Below are positions 24,730 through 33,948 of a DNA stretch of 64,000 bases, in pieces. This DNA is from Allobosea sp. UNC402CLCol (GTDB lineage Bacteria; Pseudomonadota; Alphaproteobacteria; Rhizobiales; Beijerinckiaceae). The notes beneath the pieces were generated by a model. It was not told the DNA's origin. It did no database searches and worked only from the letters and a program-made list of their open reading frames with translations. Within the stretch, counting starts at the first letter, position 1. Each line of letters starts with the position of its first letter. The position numbers and the translations under genes are program-made. The stretch lies in NCBI RefSeq assembly GCF_000745475.1, contig NZ_JQJJ01000009.1:951367-1015366 (forward strand). Direction: 5' to 3'.

Positions 24730-25868
24730 GCGAGAGACTCGACCATCTCGACGGGCTCCGCGGTGTCGCGGCGGTCGCGGTCGTGATCTTCCACCTGATG
24801 TCGGCCCTGACGCCATGGCTCGTACCGGAACAGCAGCCAGGCGCGCATTGGATCGCCTATACGCCCTTCGCCGTGCTCTGGAACGGGACCTTTGCCGTCT
24901 CCGTCTTCTTCGTGCTGAGCGGCTTCGTCGTGACCAACGCGACGCTGCGCAAATCCGATCCGATCTGGATCGACGTCGTCATCCGCTATTTGCGGCTGGC
25001 GATCCCGGCAACCGCCAGCACGCTCGCGGCCTGGTCGCTGCTGAGCCTGTTTCCGACCTCTGCCACGGACCTCGCTGCGCTCACCGGCAGCCGCTGGCTC
25101 GGCTGGACCTACCAGGGACCGATCCCCAATCCGGCGGCCGCGATCTACAACGGCATGGCCGGGATCTTCCTCACCGGCGGCTCGTTCTTCAACAACGTCC
25201 TGTGGACGATGCGGCCCGAGCTGCTCGGCTCGATCCTCTGCTTCGCCGTCTGCGCTTTCACAAGGCCCCGCTCCAGGCTGGCAGTGGCGCTCGGCGGCGC
25301 CGTGATCTTCATCGCTCTGCGGCGCTATGACTATGTCTGCTTCCCGCTCGGCATCGTCCTGCGCGAGGCCTGGGCGGCAAGGCGGCTGCCGTCGGCCCTG
25401 CCGATCTCCGCGCTGCTCCTCGGCCTCCTGATCGGCTCGCAGAGCGGCGATGCGGCGCGCCAGCTCGGTCTCGACTGGCTGCCCGAGGCCTTGAATCCGG
25501 AGAAAAAGGGTGGGTTGCTCTACCCGCTCGGGGCGATGCTCGTCGTCTATGGCTGCCTGCGGTCCGGCCTGCTCGTCACCTGGCTCTCCGGCCGGGCCGG
25601 GCGCTTTCTCGGTGCGGTCTCGTTCCCGCTCTACCTCATCCACGTTCCATTGATCGATACGGTCGTGGCGGAAGCGTATCTGCGCGCGAACCAGCATGCG
25701 CTGGCGCTTGTCTGTCTCGTCGCCGGGAGCCTGCTGCTGATGGTCGCCATCGCCTATGCTGCGGAGCGCTGGCTCGAGCGGCCGTTCCTCGCCCTGCTCG
25801 GGCGCTTGCGCCGGCGTCTGCGGGCGATCCGGATCGGGCGCCGCGACATGCGCGGCGCCGCCGGCTGA
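24726..25868 (+). CDS. Acyltransferase family 3 (OafA/ExoZ-like, membrane)
   Basis: About 380 residues with about ten membrane segments. The N-terminus LDHLDGLRGVAAVAVVIFHL has the family catalytic R-x-H-like start (LDGLRGVAA...FH), and FAVSVFFVLSGFVVTNATLR is the second conserved block. The C-terminal LYLIHVPLIDTVV matches the last helix region of OafA/WecH. The GTG at 24726 overlaps the flippase stop (GTGA) and has GGGGAAGG upstream. It probably acetylates or otherwise acylates the exopolysaccharide. Confidence 0.88.
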   Translation: MSERLDHLDGLRGVAAVAVVIFHLMSALTPWLVPEQQPGAHWIAYTPFAVLWNGTFAVSVFFVLSGFVVTNATLRKSDPIWIDVVIRYLRLAIPATASTLAAWSLLSLFPTSATDLAALTGSRWLGWTYQGPIPNPAAAIYNGMAGIFLTGGSFFNNVLWTMRPELLGSILCFAVCAFTRPRSRLAVALGGAVIFIALRRYDYVCFPLGIVLREAWAARRLPSALPISALLLGLLIGSQSGDAARQLGLDWLPEALNPEKKGGLLYPLGAMLVVYGCLRSGLLVTWLSGRAGRFLGAVSFPLYLIHVPLIDTVVAEAYLRANQHALALVCLVAGSLLLMVAIAYAAERWLERPFLALLGRLRRRLRAIRIGRRDMRGAAG

Positions 25869-25873
25869 GCCGG

Positions 25874-27547
25874 TCAGGATCTGCTGCGGTTGATCACGGC
25901 GCCGACGACGGTGGCACCGGCCCGCCGGAGAGCGCCGAGGGCCTCGTTGAGCTCGTCATGGGTGGTCACGCCTTCGGCCGCGACGAGGACGACGATGTCG
26001 GCATGGGTCGCGAGCGCGACGGCATCGGAGGATTCACCGAGTGGCGGCAGGTCGATCAGCACTTCGCCGCGCTGCCTCGCCTCGGCGAAGACCAGGGCCG
26101 CGCTGGGATCCCTGAAGTCGACGAACCGGTTGAGTTGCGGCGTCGCCGAGCGGATCGGCAGCAGGTGAACCCCCTCGACATCGACATACTCCGCCTGCGC
26201 CGTGTCGCCCGAGGCGATCACATCTGTCAGCGAGGCTCCCTCCTTGCCCTGCTCGGCGTGCACGCGCCCGCCATCTTGGCTGATGACGCTGACCTGGCGG
26301 CCGCGATGGTTGATCAGTTGCGCGAGATTCATCGTCAGCAGCGTCGCGCCCGCGCCGGCCCGCCAGGATCCGATCGCGACGACCGGGCTGCCCTGGAAGC
26401 GGCTTGCGGCCCAGGCGATCTCGATCGCCGTCTGCAGGTCGCGGATTGCCGCCGCGAAGGACCCGGCATCCGCGCGCGTCACCAGCATCGACTTGTCCGG
26501 GTCCGAGGCAGGCGCCTGCCGCCGGCCACCGACTTGGGGGACGACGGCGAGGCAGGGCAGGCCCGTTTCACGCACGAGGTCCTGCGGGAGGCGAACACGG
26601 CGATCGAAAGCCGAGGCGAGCGCGGCGACGAACAGGCCGCTGAGCAGGCTGAAGACGCCGGCGAAGGCCATGATCAGGCTGCTGCGCGGCGCCGAAGGGC
26701 CGAGCGGGGTCTGGGCCGCACCGATGATCCTCGCATCCGCATCCGGGATCGGTTGTGCGGGCAGCGCGCCGCTGCGGACAGCCGCCTCCGCGGTTCGAAC
26801 CTGGGCCGCGAGCGCGTCCACCCTGCCTTGCAGGAACTCCGCGCCGCTACGGGCGGCATCGGCCTTGAAAGCGACGGATTGCAGCAGATAGGCGGAGGCT
26901 GCCGCGTTCGCGACCCGCGCCGGCAGGGCCGGATCGGTCGAGGAATAGGCGACCTCCAGGACATAGGACTGGCCGACACGGCGCGCCGAGAAACGCCGCA
27001 CGAAATTCTCGAACGCGCTGCGGCGCGGATCGGCGTGAAGCGAAGCCTCGCTGCCCTGGCTCGACGAATAGGAAGCTCCAACTGCAGCGAAGGCGCCGTG
27101 TAGCGCGGCGGTGACACGTCCGCTCAGCGCCTGCAGCAGGCCCGGCGGCTGAGGCCCGAGTTCAGGATGGCTGCCCAAGGCCAGGGAATCGAAAATGGTG
27201 CTGAGCAGCCGCTCGGAACGGATCACCTGCAATTCGCTGTCGGCGGCATTCAGATCGAGCGAGTTCGGCGCCGCGATCTCGCGCGCCGAGCTCGGGGCCT
27301 GCCGCCGCGGCTCCAGCAGTACGGTCGCAACCGCGCTGTAGGTCGGCGGCGTGGTTCGGACATAGGCCAAGGCTGCCGCCAGGCAGATCGCGACCCAGAT
27401 GGCCAGCTTGCCCCTGTGCCGCAGCCCGGCGGCGCCGATCGTCCGCAGCAGGGCGACCGGGCCGTCGCTCGCCGGCGCCATGGCCGGCTCGGGCAGCGGC
27501 AGGATACGGAATGGCGCGCCGGATGCGTCCGGCTTTCCCAGCATCAT
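25874..27547 (-). CDS. Wzc/ExoP-like polysaccharide copolymerase with degenerate kinase domain
   Basis: About 557 residues. The first membrane helix (residues 48-63) follows a cytosolic tail, then a periplasmic Wzz-type region with the PPTYSAVATVLLEPRRQ start, and a second helix at about 291-312. The C-terminal cytosolic domain keeps the order of a BY-kinase, but its P-loop reads GSWRAGAGATLLTMNLA (about 393-409), without the Lys-Thr/Ser of Walker A, and there is no tyrosine-rich tail. So it most likely acts in chain-length control without tyrosine kinase activity. The ATG overlaps the stop of the upstream glycosyltransferase by four bases. Confidence 0.87.
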   Translation of the reverse strand: MMLGKPDASGAPFRILPLPEPAMAPASDGPVALLRTIGAAGLRHRGKLAIWVAICLAAALAYVRTTPPTYSAVATVLLEPRRQAPSSAREIAAPNSLDLNAADSELQVIRSERLLSTIFDSLALGSHPELGPQPPGLLQALSGRVTAALHGAFAAVGASYSSSQGSEASLHADPRRSAFENFVRRFSARRVGQSYVLEVAYSSTDPALPARVANAAASAYLLQSVAFKADAARSGAEFLQGRVDALAAQVRTAEAAVRSGALPAQPIPDADARIIGAAQTPLGPSAPRSSLIMAFAGVFSLLSGLFVAALASAFDRRVRLPQDLVRETGLPCLAVVPQVGGRRQAPASDPDKSMLVTRADAGSFAAAIRDLQTAIEIAWAASRFQGSPVVAIGSWRAGAGATLLTMNLAQLINHRGRQVSVISQDGGRVHAEQGKEGASLTDVIASGDTAQAEYVDVEGVHLLPIRSATPQLNRFVDFRDPSAALVFAEARQRGEVLIDLPPLGESSDAVALATHADIVVLVAAEGVTTHDELNEALGALRRAGATVVGAVINRSRS

Positions 27548-29547
27548 CGGAACTTCCCCCTCGGCTGTAAGGCGGCGGCGCGCTCGGGCTGCATGCGCCC
27601 GCGCAGTACATCGGCGATCCCGAGCAGATTGCCCCAGAGGCGGCCGCGTCGATCGATGAACGGCTCGGGCCGGAGCGAGCGACCGAGATTGGCGGACATG
27701 TTGCGGAAGAGATGATCGGCGGCCTGGCCAAGCGTCATCGTGCCCTTGCGCAGCATGTAGAGCGGATTGACGATCTGCGAGTAGCCGAAGCGCTCGCCGG
27801 CCATGCGGCCGCCCTTGACGCCCATATGGACGCCGATCGCATCGGCGGATTTGACCAGGCGCCCGCCGCGGCGCGCCAGCCCAGCCGCGAAGTCGCGATC
27901 CTCGAGCCAGCCATAGAGCACGAGCCGCTCGTCGAAGCGCAGGTCGCCGATGCTGGCGAGGCGAAAGGCCATGTTGCACCCGTAAGGGCTGTAGGGCTCG
28001 ATCCAGGACCAGTCGCTCGCCGGCGGCGCCGCGACCAGCCTCATCGCCTCTGCAAGCGCGATGCCGGGACCGCCCACGCCGTCGGCCAGGACCCGGCCGG
28101 TGAAGGCGACGATACTCGCCTCGTCGCGGAAGGTTCGGGCAGCGGTGGCCAGCCAATCCTCATGGGCGACGAAATCGTCGTCGAAGAAGGCGACGATCTC
28201 GGTCCCGGGCGGAAGATGCGCGAGCGCCGTGTTGCGCTGGGCCGCAAGCCCGGGCGGCCCGGTCAGCACCACGACATCGTTGCGCCCTTGCAGATCGCCG
28301 GCATCGGCCGGATCGATGCAGGAGACGATGACGCTGTCGGGTTTCAGGCTCTGCTGGGCGAGAAGGTGCAGGACGGTCTGCGACACCACCTCCGGCCGGC
28401 CACGGGTGGCGACGACGACGGCGATGCGCGGCGGCTTGAGGAGGGGCGCGATCTGCGCAGCGCGCCGTGCTTTCGGCGACTGCGCCAGCTCGAGATAGCC
28501 CGCGGCGGTGCTGCGCCAGGAAAACAGCGGCAGGCGCCCGCGGCCGCGCCCGCTCAGCTCCTGCCGCAGCGTCGCCGAACCCGCCAAGGCTCTGATGTGT
28601 TCGACCCAAAGCGCCGGGTCCGCCGGCGATGCGAGCAGCGCGGCATCGCCGCAGACCTCCGGCATGCTGGCGCAGTTCGAGGAGACGACCGGGCAGCCCC
28701 GTGCCATCGCCTCGATGATCGGCAGGCCGAACCCTTCGGTCCATGACGGAAAAGCCAGACAGAGCGCCCGCTCGAGCAGAAAGGCGAGGTCGTCGTCACT
28801 GACCCGCCCGAGCAGGCTGACATTGGCGGCTTGCGCCAGCTGATCCGGCGCGAAGATGCCGTTGCCGCCCCCGGCGATGACGACGTCGATGCCGAGCTCC
28901 GCCAGGCTCGGCGCGATCTCGACGAGAAGAGAGAGATTCTTGTGGCGCGCCTGCGAGCCGAGCGCCAGGACGAACGGGCGCTCGACATCGGGCCGAGCCG
29001 CCAGCAGCGTCGGAGCCCGCTCCGCCCTGGCCGGATCCCAGGCCAGCGCATGTTCATGGCCGTTCGGAAGCACGGCGATATCGGCGGCACGCAGCGGCAG
29101 GTGCCGTGCCAGCTGCCGGGCCGAGGCCTGCGAGACGGTGGCGATCCGGGCGCTGCGGCGTGCCAGCAATGGCTGCAGCGTCCTGTATGCGGTGCGAAAG
29201 CCGCGGCTGTAGCTCTCGGGCGCGGCGAAGACATTGGCGTCGTGGATGCAGACGATCTGGTCGCCCTTGAGCGCCGGTGCCGTGTTGCAGAGATTGAGGA
29301 GCCGCCCGCCCCAGAGCCGCGGCAGTTCCAGCTGCTCCCAGCCATGCCCTGCCAGTCGCCCGCCCTGGAGTGTGTCGATCGCCTGCAGCGCCATGGCGTC
29401 GGCGCCGCGCGGCGCGACCAGGATGGCTTTCCGGCTTGCCGCTGCCAGGCCCTCGTCGAGGGCCGAGACGACGTTGCGCGCATAGCGCTGCACGCCGGTC
29501 ATGGCCTGCGACAGGAAGCGGCCGTTCACCGCGAAGGTCTCGGTCAT
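27544..29547 (-). CDS. GT4-GT2 fusion glycosyltransferase
   Basis: About 667 residues. Residues 1 to about 355 form a GT-B family 4 enzyme: VLALGSQARHKNLSLLVEI and PSWTEGFGLPIIEAMARG are its donor-site blocks. From about residue 372 a GT-A family 2 domain begins (PPRIAVVVATRGRPEVV) with VVLTGPPGLAAQRNTAL and a D-x-D-like FFDDDF motif. The two activities in one chain could add successive sugars of the repeat unit. The gene is coupled by four-base overlaps to the Wzy-like gene upstream and the Wzc-like gene downstream. No frame break separates the domains. Confidence 0.9.
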   Translation of the reverse strand: MTETFAVNGRFLSQAMTGVQRYARNVVSALDEGLAAASRKAILVAPRGADAMALQAIDTLQGGRLAGHGWEQLELPRLWGGRLLNLCNTAPALKGDQIVCIHDANVFAAPESYSRGFRTAYRTLQPLLARRSARIATVSQASARQLARHLPLRAADIAVLPNGHEHALAWDPARAERAPTLLAARPDVERPFVLALGSQARHKNLSLLVEIAPSLAELGIDVVIAGGGNGIFAPDQLAQAANVSLLGRVSDDDLAFLLERALCLAFPSWTEGFGLPIIEAMARGCPVVSSNCASMPEVCGDAALLASPADPALWVEHIRALAGSATLRQELSGRGRGRLPLFSWRSTAAGYLELAQSPKARRAAQIAPLLKPPRIAVVVATRGRPEVVSQTVLHLLAQQSLKPDSVIVSCIDPADAGDLQGRNDVVVLTGPPGLAAQRNTALAHLPPGTEIVAFFDDDFVAHEDWLATAARTFRDEASIVAFTGRVLADGVGGPGIALAEAMRLVAAPPASDWSWIEPYSPYGCNMAFRLASIGDLRFDERLVLYGWLEDRDFAAGLARRGGRLVKSADAIGVHMGVKGGRMAGERFGYSQIVNPLYMLRKGTMTLGQAADHLFRNMSANLGRSLRPEPFIDRRGRLWGNLLGIADVLRGRMQPERAAALQPRGKFR

Positions 29548-30947
29548 ATCCTCGCTCCGGTGGCGAAGGGGACAGGTCCTGGAACGCGGGAGGTTCGCGG
29601 CCTGATCGCGGCCGCGAGCGCAGCCAGCATGCAGAAGAAGAAGCCCTGATCGATGACCGGGCCGACGAGCAGGTCGCCGACCAGCAGGCCGACATAGCCA
29701 TTGCGCGTGGCGACGGCGATGTCCGCCTCCAGGCTGCCCGGCCGGCCGCGCGGGCGCAGGAAGCATTCGAAGACGAAGACCGCATAGAAGAGGGCGCCGG
29801 GAACCCCGACGCTCGCGAGCAGCGCGACGGCAAAGCTCGAGGCGCGCGCGGTTCCCACCCCAACCCCGAGCCCCCAGCTGTCGAGGAAGTTCTGGAATGA
29901 GATGACGTTCCAGGAGCTGCGTTCGACCCCGGAATCGGAACTCGCCTTGTTGAGCACGACGAGGTCGACATAGCCGTAGATTTTTGCCACCGCGTCGGGA
30001 TCGAGCAGGAGAAGCAGGACGACCGCCAGCCCGACGACCGGCGCGCCGAGTGCGAAGATGGCTGTCAGCCGCACCCCATTGCCCAGCACGAGCCGGGCGA
30101 TGGCGAAGGCATAGAGCAGGAGGAGCATCACCGGCGCGCCGACCAATCCGGTCGAGGACGTCGACAGCACGATCAGGACGAGCGAGAGCCCGGCGAGGAT
30201 GCCGGTGAGCCGCGGGCGCACGCCGCAGAGCCACAAGGTGCCGGTGAAGCCGAGGACGCCGAGCGTCGAGCGCGCGAAGACCGAAGCCTCCGTATACGAG
30301 CCGACGATCCGCTTCATCCCGGCGATCTCGGAATCGGTATGCAGCGTGTAGCGGGCATTGCGGATGAAGCCGAGCAGCTCCTGCGTGCCGGTGGAGTAGG
30401 TCGCGATGTCGAGGATGGCGAAGACGGTGTTGGCGATGCAGCAGGCGAGCAGCCCGTTGAAGACGGCCGAGAAGCCCTCGCGCGTCGCGGCGATGGCGGT
30501 CAGCGTGATCAGGCAGAGCAGGGTGGTCGAAAGATAGAGGCTCTGCGTGACATTGCTCGAGACCGGCGCCAGCGGCACCGTCGAGCCGGTATCGTCGAAG
30601 GCCGTGGTCCCGAGCGGGATGATCTCGGTGAGGCCCGCGAACACACGCGGCATCAGGAAGGCGCTGGCGACGCCATAGACGACGAGGCAGGTGAACCAGA
30701 ATGCGGGCTCGTCCGGATGCAGGGTCCGAATGGCGGCCGCGGCCTCGCGGCGGCGGCTCAGCACGCCGCAGACCAGGAAAACCAGCATCACATGCCCGGG
30801 CTGGATGTTGGCGGCGCCGATCAGCATGGCCGCGGCCGCACCGAGGACCGCCATGATCGCGAGCCCATGGACGAGTGCGCCCGTGCCGAGCATCAGGCAG
30901 ACCAGGCCGATCAGGATCGTCAGCACGCCGATCGGCTCGATGCTCAT
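29544..30947 (-). CDS. Polysaccharide polymerase / O-antigen-ligase-like membrane protein
   Basis: About 467 residues with ten or more hydrophobic segments and one large loop (residues about 330-380, including YGYVDLVVLNKASSDSG). This is the Wzy/O-antigen ligase topology. The start at 30947 (MSIEPIGVL) places the first helix immediately after the N-terminus; a longer start at 31004 would add an Arg-rich stretch. It is translated with the GT4-GT2 fusion through an ATGA overlap. With flippase, copolymerase and export protein also present, it completes a Wzx/Wzy pathway. Primary sequence in this family is poorly conserved, so this is by topology and context. Confidence 0.75.
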   Translation of the reverse strand: MSIEPIGVLTILIGLVCLMLGTGALVHGLAIMAVLGAAAAMLIGAANIQPGHVMLVFLVCGVLSRRREAAAAIRTLHPDEPAFWFTCLVVYGVASAFLMPRVFAGLTEIIPLGTTAFDDTGSTVPLAPVSSNVTQSLYLSTTLLCLITLTAIAATREGFSAVFNGLLACCIANTVFAILDIATYSTGTQELLGFIRNARYTLHTDSEIAGMKRIVGSYTEASVFARSTLGVLGFTGTLWLCGVRPRLTGILAGLSLVLIVLSTSSTGLVGAPVMLLLLYAFAIARLVLGNGVRLTAIFALGAPVVGLAVVLLLLLDPDAVAKIYGYVDLVVLNKASSDSGVERSSWNVISFQNFLDSWGLGVGVGTARASSFAVALLASVGVPGALFYAVFVFECFLRPRGRPGSLEADIAVATRNGYVGLLVGDLLVGPVIDQGFFFCMLAALAAAIRPRTSRVPGPVPFATGARI

Positions 30948-31011
30948 CGCAGCCGAGCCTTCCGCGATGGCGACGGCCCGCCTCCAGCCTGATCGTGCCC
31001 GCACGCCATGG

Positions 31012-31704
31012 TCATTCGGCCAGCACCATCAGCGAGTAGCCGCCCAGCACCCGGACCGCCAGGTCCGGATTGAGCGAGAAGCAGAGCCGGCGCGGCAGGC
31101 GCATCAGCCGGCTGCTCAGCGCCTGGTTGGGCAGCTCCAGCCGACTGGCGGTGTAGGCGTGATCGATGACCCGGTAGCCGCAATCCGCCAGGGTCGCGAG
31201 TGCCGTCTCCTTGAAGAAGTAATGCAGGTGGCCGACATTCTCGCGCAGCTTGGTGATCGGCCAGCCGCGCAGCAGCGACTGGACGGAAAGATCGAGCGGG
31301 ATGTGGAAGACCTTGTAGCGGCCCTTGCCGCGCAGCGCCTTGATGAAGGCGATGTAGTCCTCGACATGCTCGATCACGTCGGCGATGACGAGCAGGTCAT
31401 AGTCCGACGGGCCCTCGGTCGTGAAATCGCCGAGCGAGAACGTGACCGTGTCGGTCTCCTTGTACTTGGCGCGCTGATAGGCGTGCGGCGAGATCTCGAA
31501 GCCATGGAAGCGCGCCGCCGGAAAGGCCTTGGCCAGGTTGAACAGGATCTCGCCGGTGCCGCAGCCGACCTCGCAGGCCTTGTCGAAGACGATCGCGTTC
31601 TTGCGCAGGATGGCCTCGACCTGCCGCGCCTTCCAGGGCGAATCCTCCTCATGCCAGGTCGGGTTCAAATCGGCATAGACTTCGCTCTGGTAGATCGTCT
31701 GCAT
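31012..31704 (-). CDS. Class I SAM-dependent methyltransferase
   Basis: About 230 residues. The SAM-binding glycine loop is CEVGCGTGEILFNLA, followed by FHGFEISPHAYQRAK (ribose-binding acidic residue) and LLVIADVIEHVEDY. The ATG at 31704 (MQTIYQSEV) has GAGGAAG six bases upstream. It lies between two glycosyltransferase/polymerase genes of the minus-strand operon and so probably O-methylates a sugar of the repeat unit or a lipid-linked intermediate. Confidence 0.88.
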   Translation of the reverse strand: MQTIYQSEVYADLNPTWHEEDSPWKARQVEAILRKNAIVFDKACEVGCGTGEILFNLAKAFPAARFHGFEISPHAYQRAKYKETDTVTFSLGDFTTEGPSDYDLLVIADVIEHVEDYIAFIKALRGKGRYKVFHIPLDLSVQSLLRGWPITKLRENVGHLHYFFKETALATLADCGYRVIDHAYTASRLELPNQALSSRLMRLPRRLCFSLNPDLAVRVLGGYSLMVLAE

Positions 31705-31741
31705 CAGGTTCTTCCTCGATATCGCGAAGGGCCGGCCTCGT

Positions 31742-32899
31742 TCAGGCCAGGCTCTGGACCAAGGCCGGGCGTGGCTGAGCCGGCGGCATGGCCATCGAGA
31801 ACGTCCCGGCGAGCGGCTTGAGCAGCTGGTTGATGTGAAGGGCCATCTGCTTCTCGAAGACGGCGGTCGAGAAATTGCGGGCATAGGCCGCGATCTCGCG
31901 CGGTTGCCAGGTGATCGCCCTGGCCCGCTCCTCGGCGGCGATGAGCGCATCGACGCTCTGCTCGTCGAAGAAGACGCCGCTCATGCCGTCGATCACGGTC
32001 TCGGTTGCACCGCCGCGGCGGAACGCGATCACCGGCCGCCCGCTCGCCATGGCCTCGACGGGCACGATCCCGAAATCCTCCTCGCCCGGGAAGATCAGGG
32101 CGCGGCAGCGCGAGTAATGATGGCGCAGGGCGCTGAAGGGCTGCGGCCCGAGCACCTGGACGTTCGGCTTGGCGATCCGGCGCAACTCGGCGAGCATTTC
32201 GCCCCCGCCGATCACGACCAGGCGTCGGCCGGTGCGATTGAAGGCTTCGACGGCGAGCTCGGGCCGTTTGTAGCCGACGAGCTCGCCGACCATCAGGCAG
32301 TAATCCTCGACGAGATCGTTCGGCAGCACCTCGAAAGCGTCGACATCGACCGGCGGATGGATCACCGTCGAGGCGCGGCGATAATAGCGGTGCAGCCGCG
32401 TGGCGACCGTCTCGGAGTTGGCGACGAAGTGATCGACGCGATTGGCCGTGACGCTGTCCCAGTTGCGGATGTAATGGGCCAAGGCCGGCATCATCAGGCG
32501 CGTGATCGGCCCGGCACGTTCCCTGTATTCGTGGAACATGTTCCAGATATAGCGCATCGGCGAATGGCAATAGCAGATGTGCATCGCGCCGGGCGGCGGC
32601 ACGATGCCCTTGGCTGGTCCGGACTCGCTGGAGATGACCAGGTCATAGCCGCGCAAGTCGAGCTGTTCGAGCGCCAGCGGCATCAGCGGCAGATAGCGCT
32701 GGTAGAACTTCGCAGCGCGCGGCAGCCTGCCGACGAAACTCGTCGTGACCTTGTGGCGGCGGATCTCGTCGGAGACCGCGTCGGGCACATAGACATGGGT
32801 GAAGACATCCGCGTCGGGATACATCCGGCACAGCGCCTCGATGACCTTCTCGCCGCCGCGCATGCCGACGAGCCAGTAGTGGACGATCGCTATTTTCAT
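31742..32899 (-). CDS. Glycosyltransferase family 4
   Basis: About 385 residues. The N-terminus MKIAIVHYWLVGMRGGEKVI is typical of this subgroup. A middle block MHICYCHSPMRYIWNMFHEY is highly characteristic, and the donor domain has RALIFPGEEDFGIVPVEAMA (E-x7-E) and GRPVIAFRRGGATETV. The start at 32899 is the first residue of the beta-alpha-beta motif. It follows the ExoY-like priming transferase after 71 bases, so it probably adds an early sugar to the lipid-linked intermediate. Confidence 0.9.
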   Translation of the reverse strand: MKIAIVHYWLVGMRGGEKVIEALCRMYPDADVFTHVYVPDAVSDEIRRHKVTTSFVGRLPRAAKFYQRYLPLMPLALEQLDLRGYDLVISSESGPAKGIVPPPGAMHICYCHSPMRYIWNMFHEYRERAGPITRLMMPALAHYIRNWDSVTANRVDHFVANSETVATRLHRYYRRASTVIHPPVDVDAFEVLPNDLVEDYCLMVGELVGYKRPELAVEAFNRTGRRLVVIGGGEMLAELRRIAKPNVQVLGPQPFSALRHHYSRCRALIFPGEEDFGIVPVEAMASGRPVIAFRRGGATETVIDGMSGVFFDEQSVDALIAAEERARAITWQPREIAAYARNFSTAVFEKQMALHINQLLKPLAGTFSMAMPPAQPRPALVQSLA

Positions 32900-32970
32900 G
32901 GGCCGAGGAACTCCATGGAACTCTCGTGGTCCGGGCGTGGCACGTCCGGCACCGTCGTCCTGCGGCTGCC

Positions 32971-33663
32971 TTAGCGGCTGCCGCGCTGCATCAGCACCGC
33001 CGGCACTGTCTTCACCAGGATCTTGGCGTCGAGCAGGAGGTGCCATTCCGAGGCGTACTGGCTGTCGAGCGAGACGCGGGTGGCATAGGAGCAATCGCTG
33101 CGGCCGCTGATCTGCCAGAGGCCTGTCAGCCCGGGCGGAACCGAGAAACAGTGGCTGAAGGCTTCGCCATAGCGTTCGCGCTCGGCTGCCACGATCGGGC
33201 GCGGCCCGACGAAGCTCATCTCGCCGGCTATGATGTTGAAGAGCTGCGGCAGCTCGTCCAGGCTCGAGCGACGGAGGAAGGCGCCGACCGGTGTAATCCG
33301 TGGATCGTATGTGAGTTTCTGGCTTTCGGCCCATTCCTGCGCGGCGACCGCATCGGAGGCCAGCAGATGCTGCAGCGCCTCATCGGCATTGATGGCCATG
33401 GTGCGGAACTTCAAGCAGCGGAAACCCTTGCCGCTGCGGCCGATCCTCGGCTGCTTGAAGAGGGCCGGGCCGCCGTCGCCCGCCCGGATCAAGGCGGCGA
33501 TGAGCAGCATCAGCGGCGCAAGCAGGAGAACGAGAGCAACACCTGCCGCAATGTCGATGGCTCTTTTTACTATGATCCGCATCAAGCTGTATTCGCTTCG
33601 CGATGCACGCATGTGCAAAGCTAAGGACGCCGGCAAATTTTGCGAGTCCGGAAAGCGGCTCAT
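32971..33663 (-). CDS. Undecaprenyl-phosphate sugar phosphotransferase, ExoY-like
   Basis: About 230 residues. A single N-terminal membrane segment (VKRAIDIAAGVALVLLLAPL) is followed by the bacterial sugar transferase signature KGFRCLKFRTM, LRRSSLDELPQLFNII and GEMSFVGPRPI, then PPGLTGLWQISGRS. This is the initiating transferase that links the first sugar-phosphate to undecaprenyl phosphate. Three in-frame ATGs are possible (33663, 33612, 33582); 33663 has the best ribosome-site match (AGGG), but a 24-bp palindrome only 16 bases upstream could favour a later start. It is the first gene of the minus-strand synthesis operon. Confidence 0.9.
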   Translation of the reverse strand: MSRFPDSQNLPASLALHMRASRSEYSLMRIIVKRAIDIAAGVALVLLLAPLMLLIAALIRAGDGGPALFKQPRIGRSGKGFRCLKFRTMAINADEALQHLLASDAVAAQEWAESQKLTYDPRITPVGAFLRRSSLDELPQLFNIIAGEMSFVGPRPIVAAERERYGEAFSHCFSVPPGLTGLWQISGRSDCSYATRVSLDSQYASEWHLLLDAKILVKTVPAVLMQRGSR

Positions 33664-33678
33664 TGCAGCACCCTACTC

Positions 33679-33702
33679 ATAATCTGCATATTAACAGATT
33701 AT
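33679..33702. promoter_or_regulatory. 24-bp perfect palindrome upstream of the priming-transferase operon
   Basis: ATAATCTG and CAGATTAT are perfect 8-base arms around CATATTAA. The surrounding 285-base gap (33664-33948) is AT-rich and probably holds the promoter of the whole synthesis operon. The element looks like an operator for a dimeric factor; the LuxR-type protein encoded immediately upstream is the obvious candidate. No -24/-12 element is found in this gap. Confidence 0.5.
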
Positions 33703-33948
33703 TAACGAGCATCGAATACATCGCAATAGGATTTTGTGCGTTGCAGCATATTTGCTCAGGCCGATTGCGGGCTGGCTACAAACTGAACGTTGTCAGTAAA
33801 ATGCCTGACAGATTTGATGCAATTCCGCCGCTTTCTGCGCCAACGGCGAGCCGGCCGTCATGGCATGCGAGCCTTCGCCGGGCGGCAGTGACGCAGCTGG
33901 AAGGCAGCGCCATCGATGTCGGGCTCGCTCGACGGCAGTCTAAATTCT

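Noticed and set aside
23101..24816. 571-codon minus-strand frame opposite the flippase
   Set aside because: Its translation is almost only Asp/Glu/Arg/Gln/Gly, the reverse of membrane-segment codons; the flippase is convincing.
25874..28156. Longer form of the Wzc-like protein starting at 28156
   Set aside because: The extra 200 codons lie inside the upstream glycosyltransferase gene and have no Wzz features; an ATG at 27547 overlaps the upstream stop.
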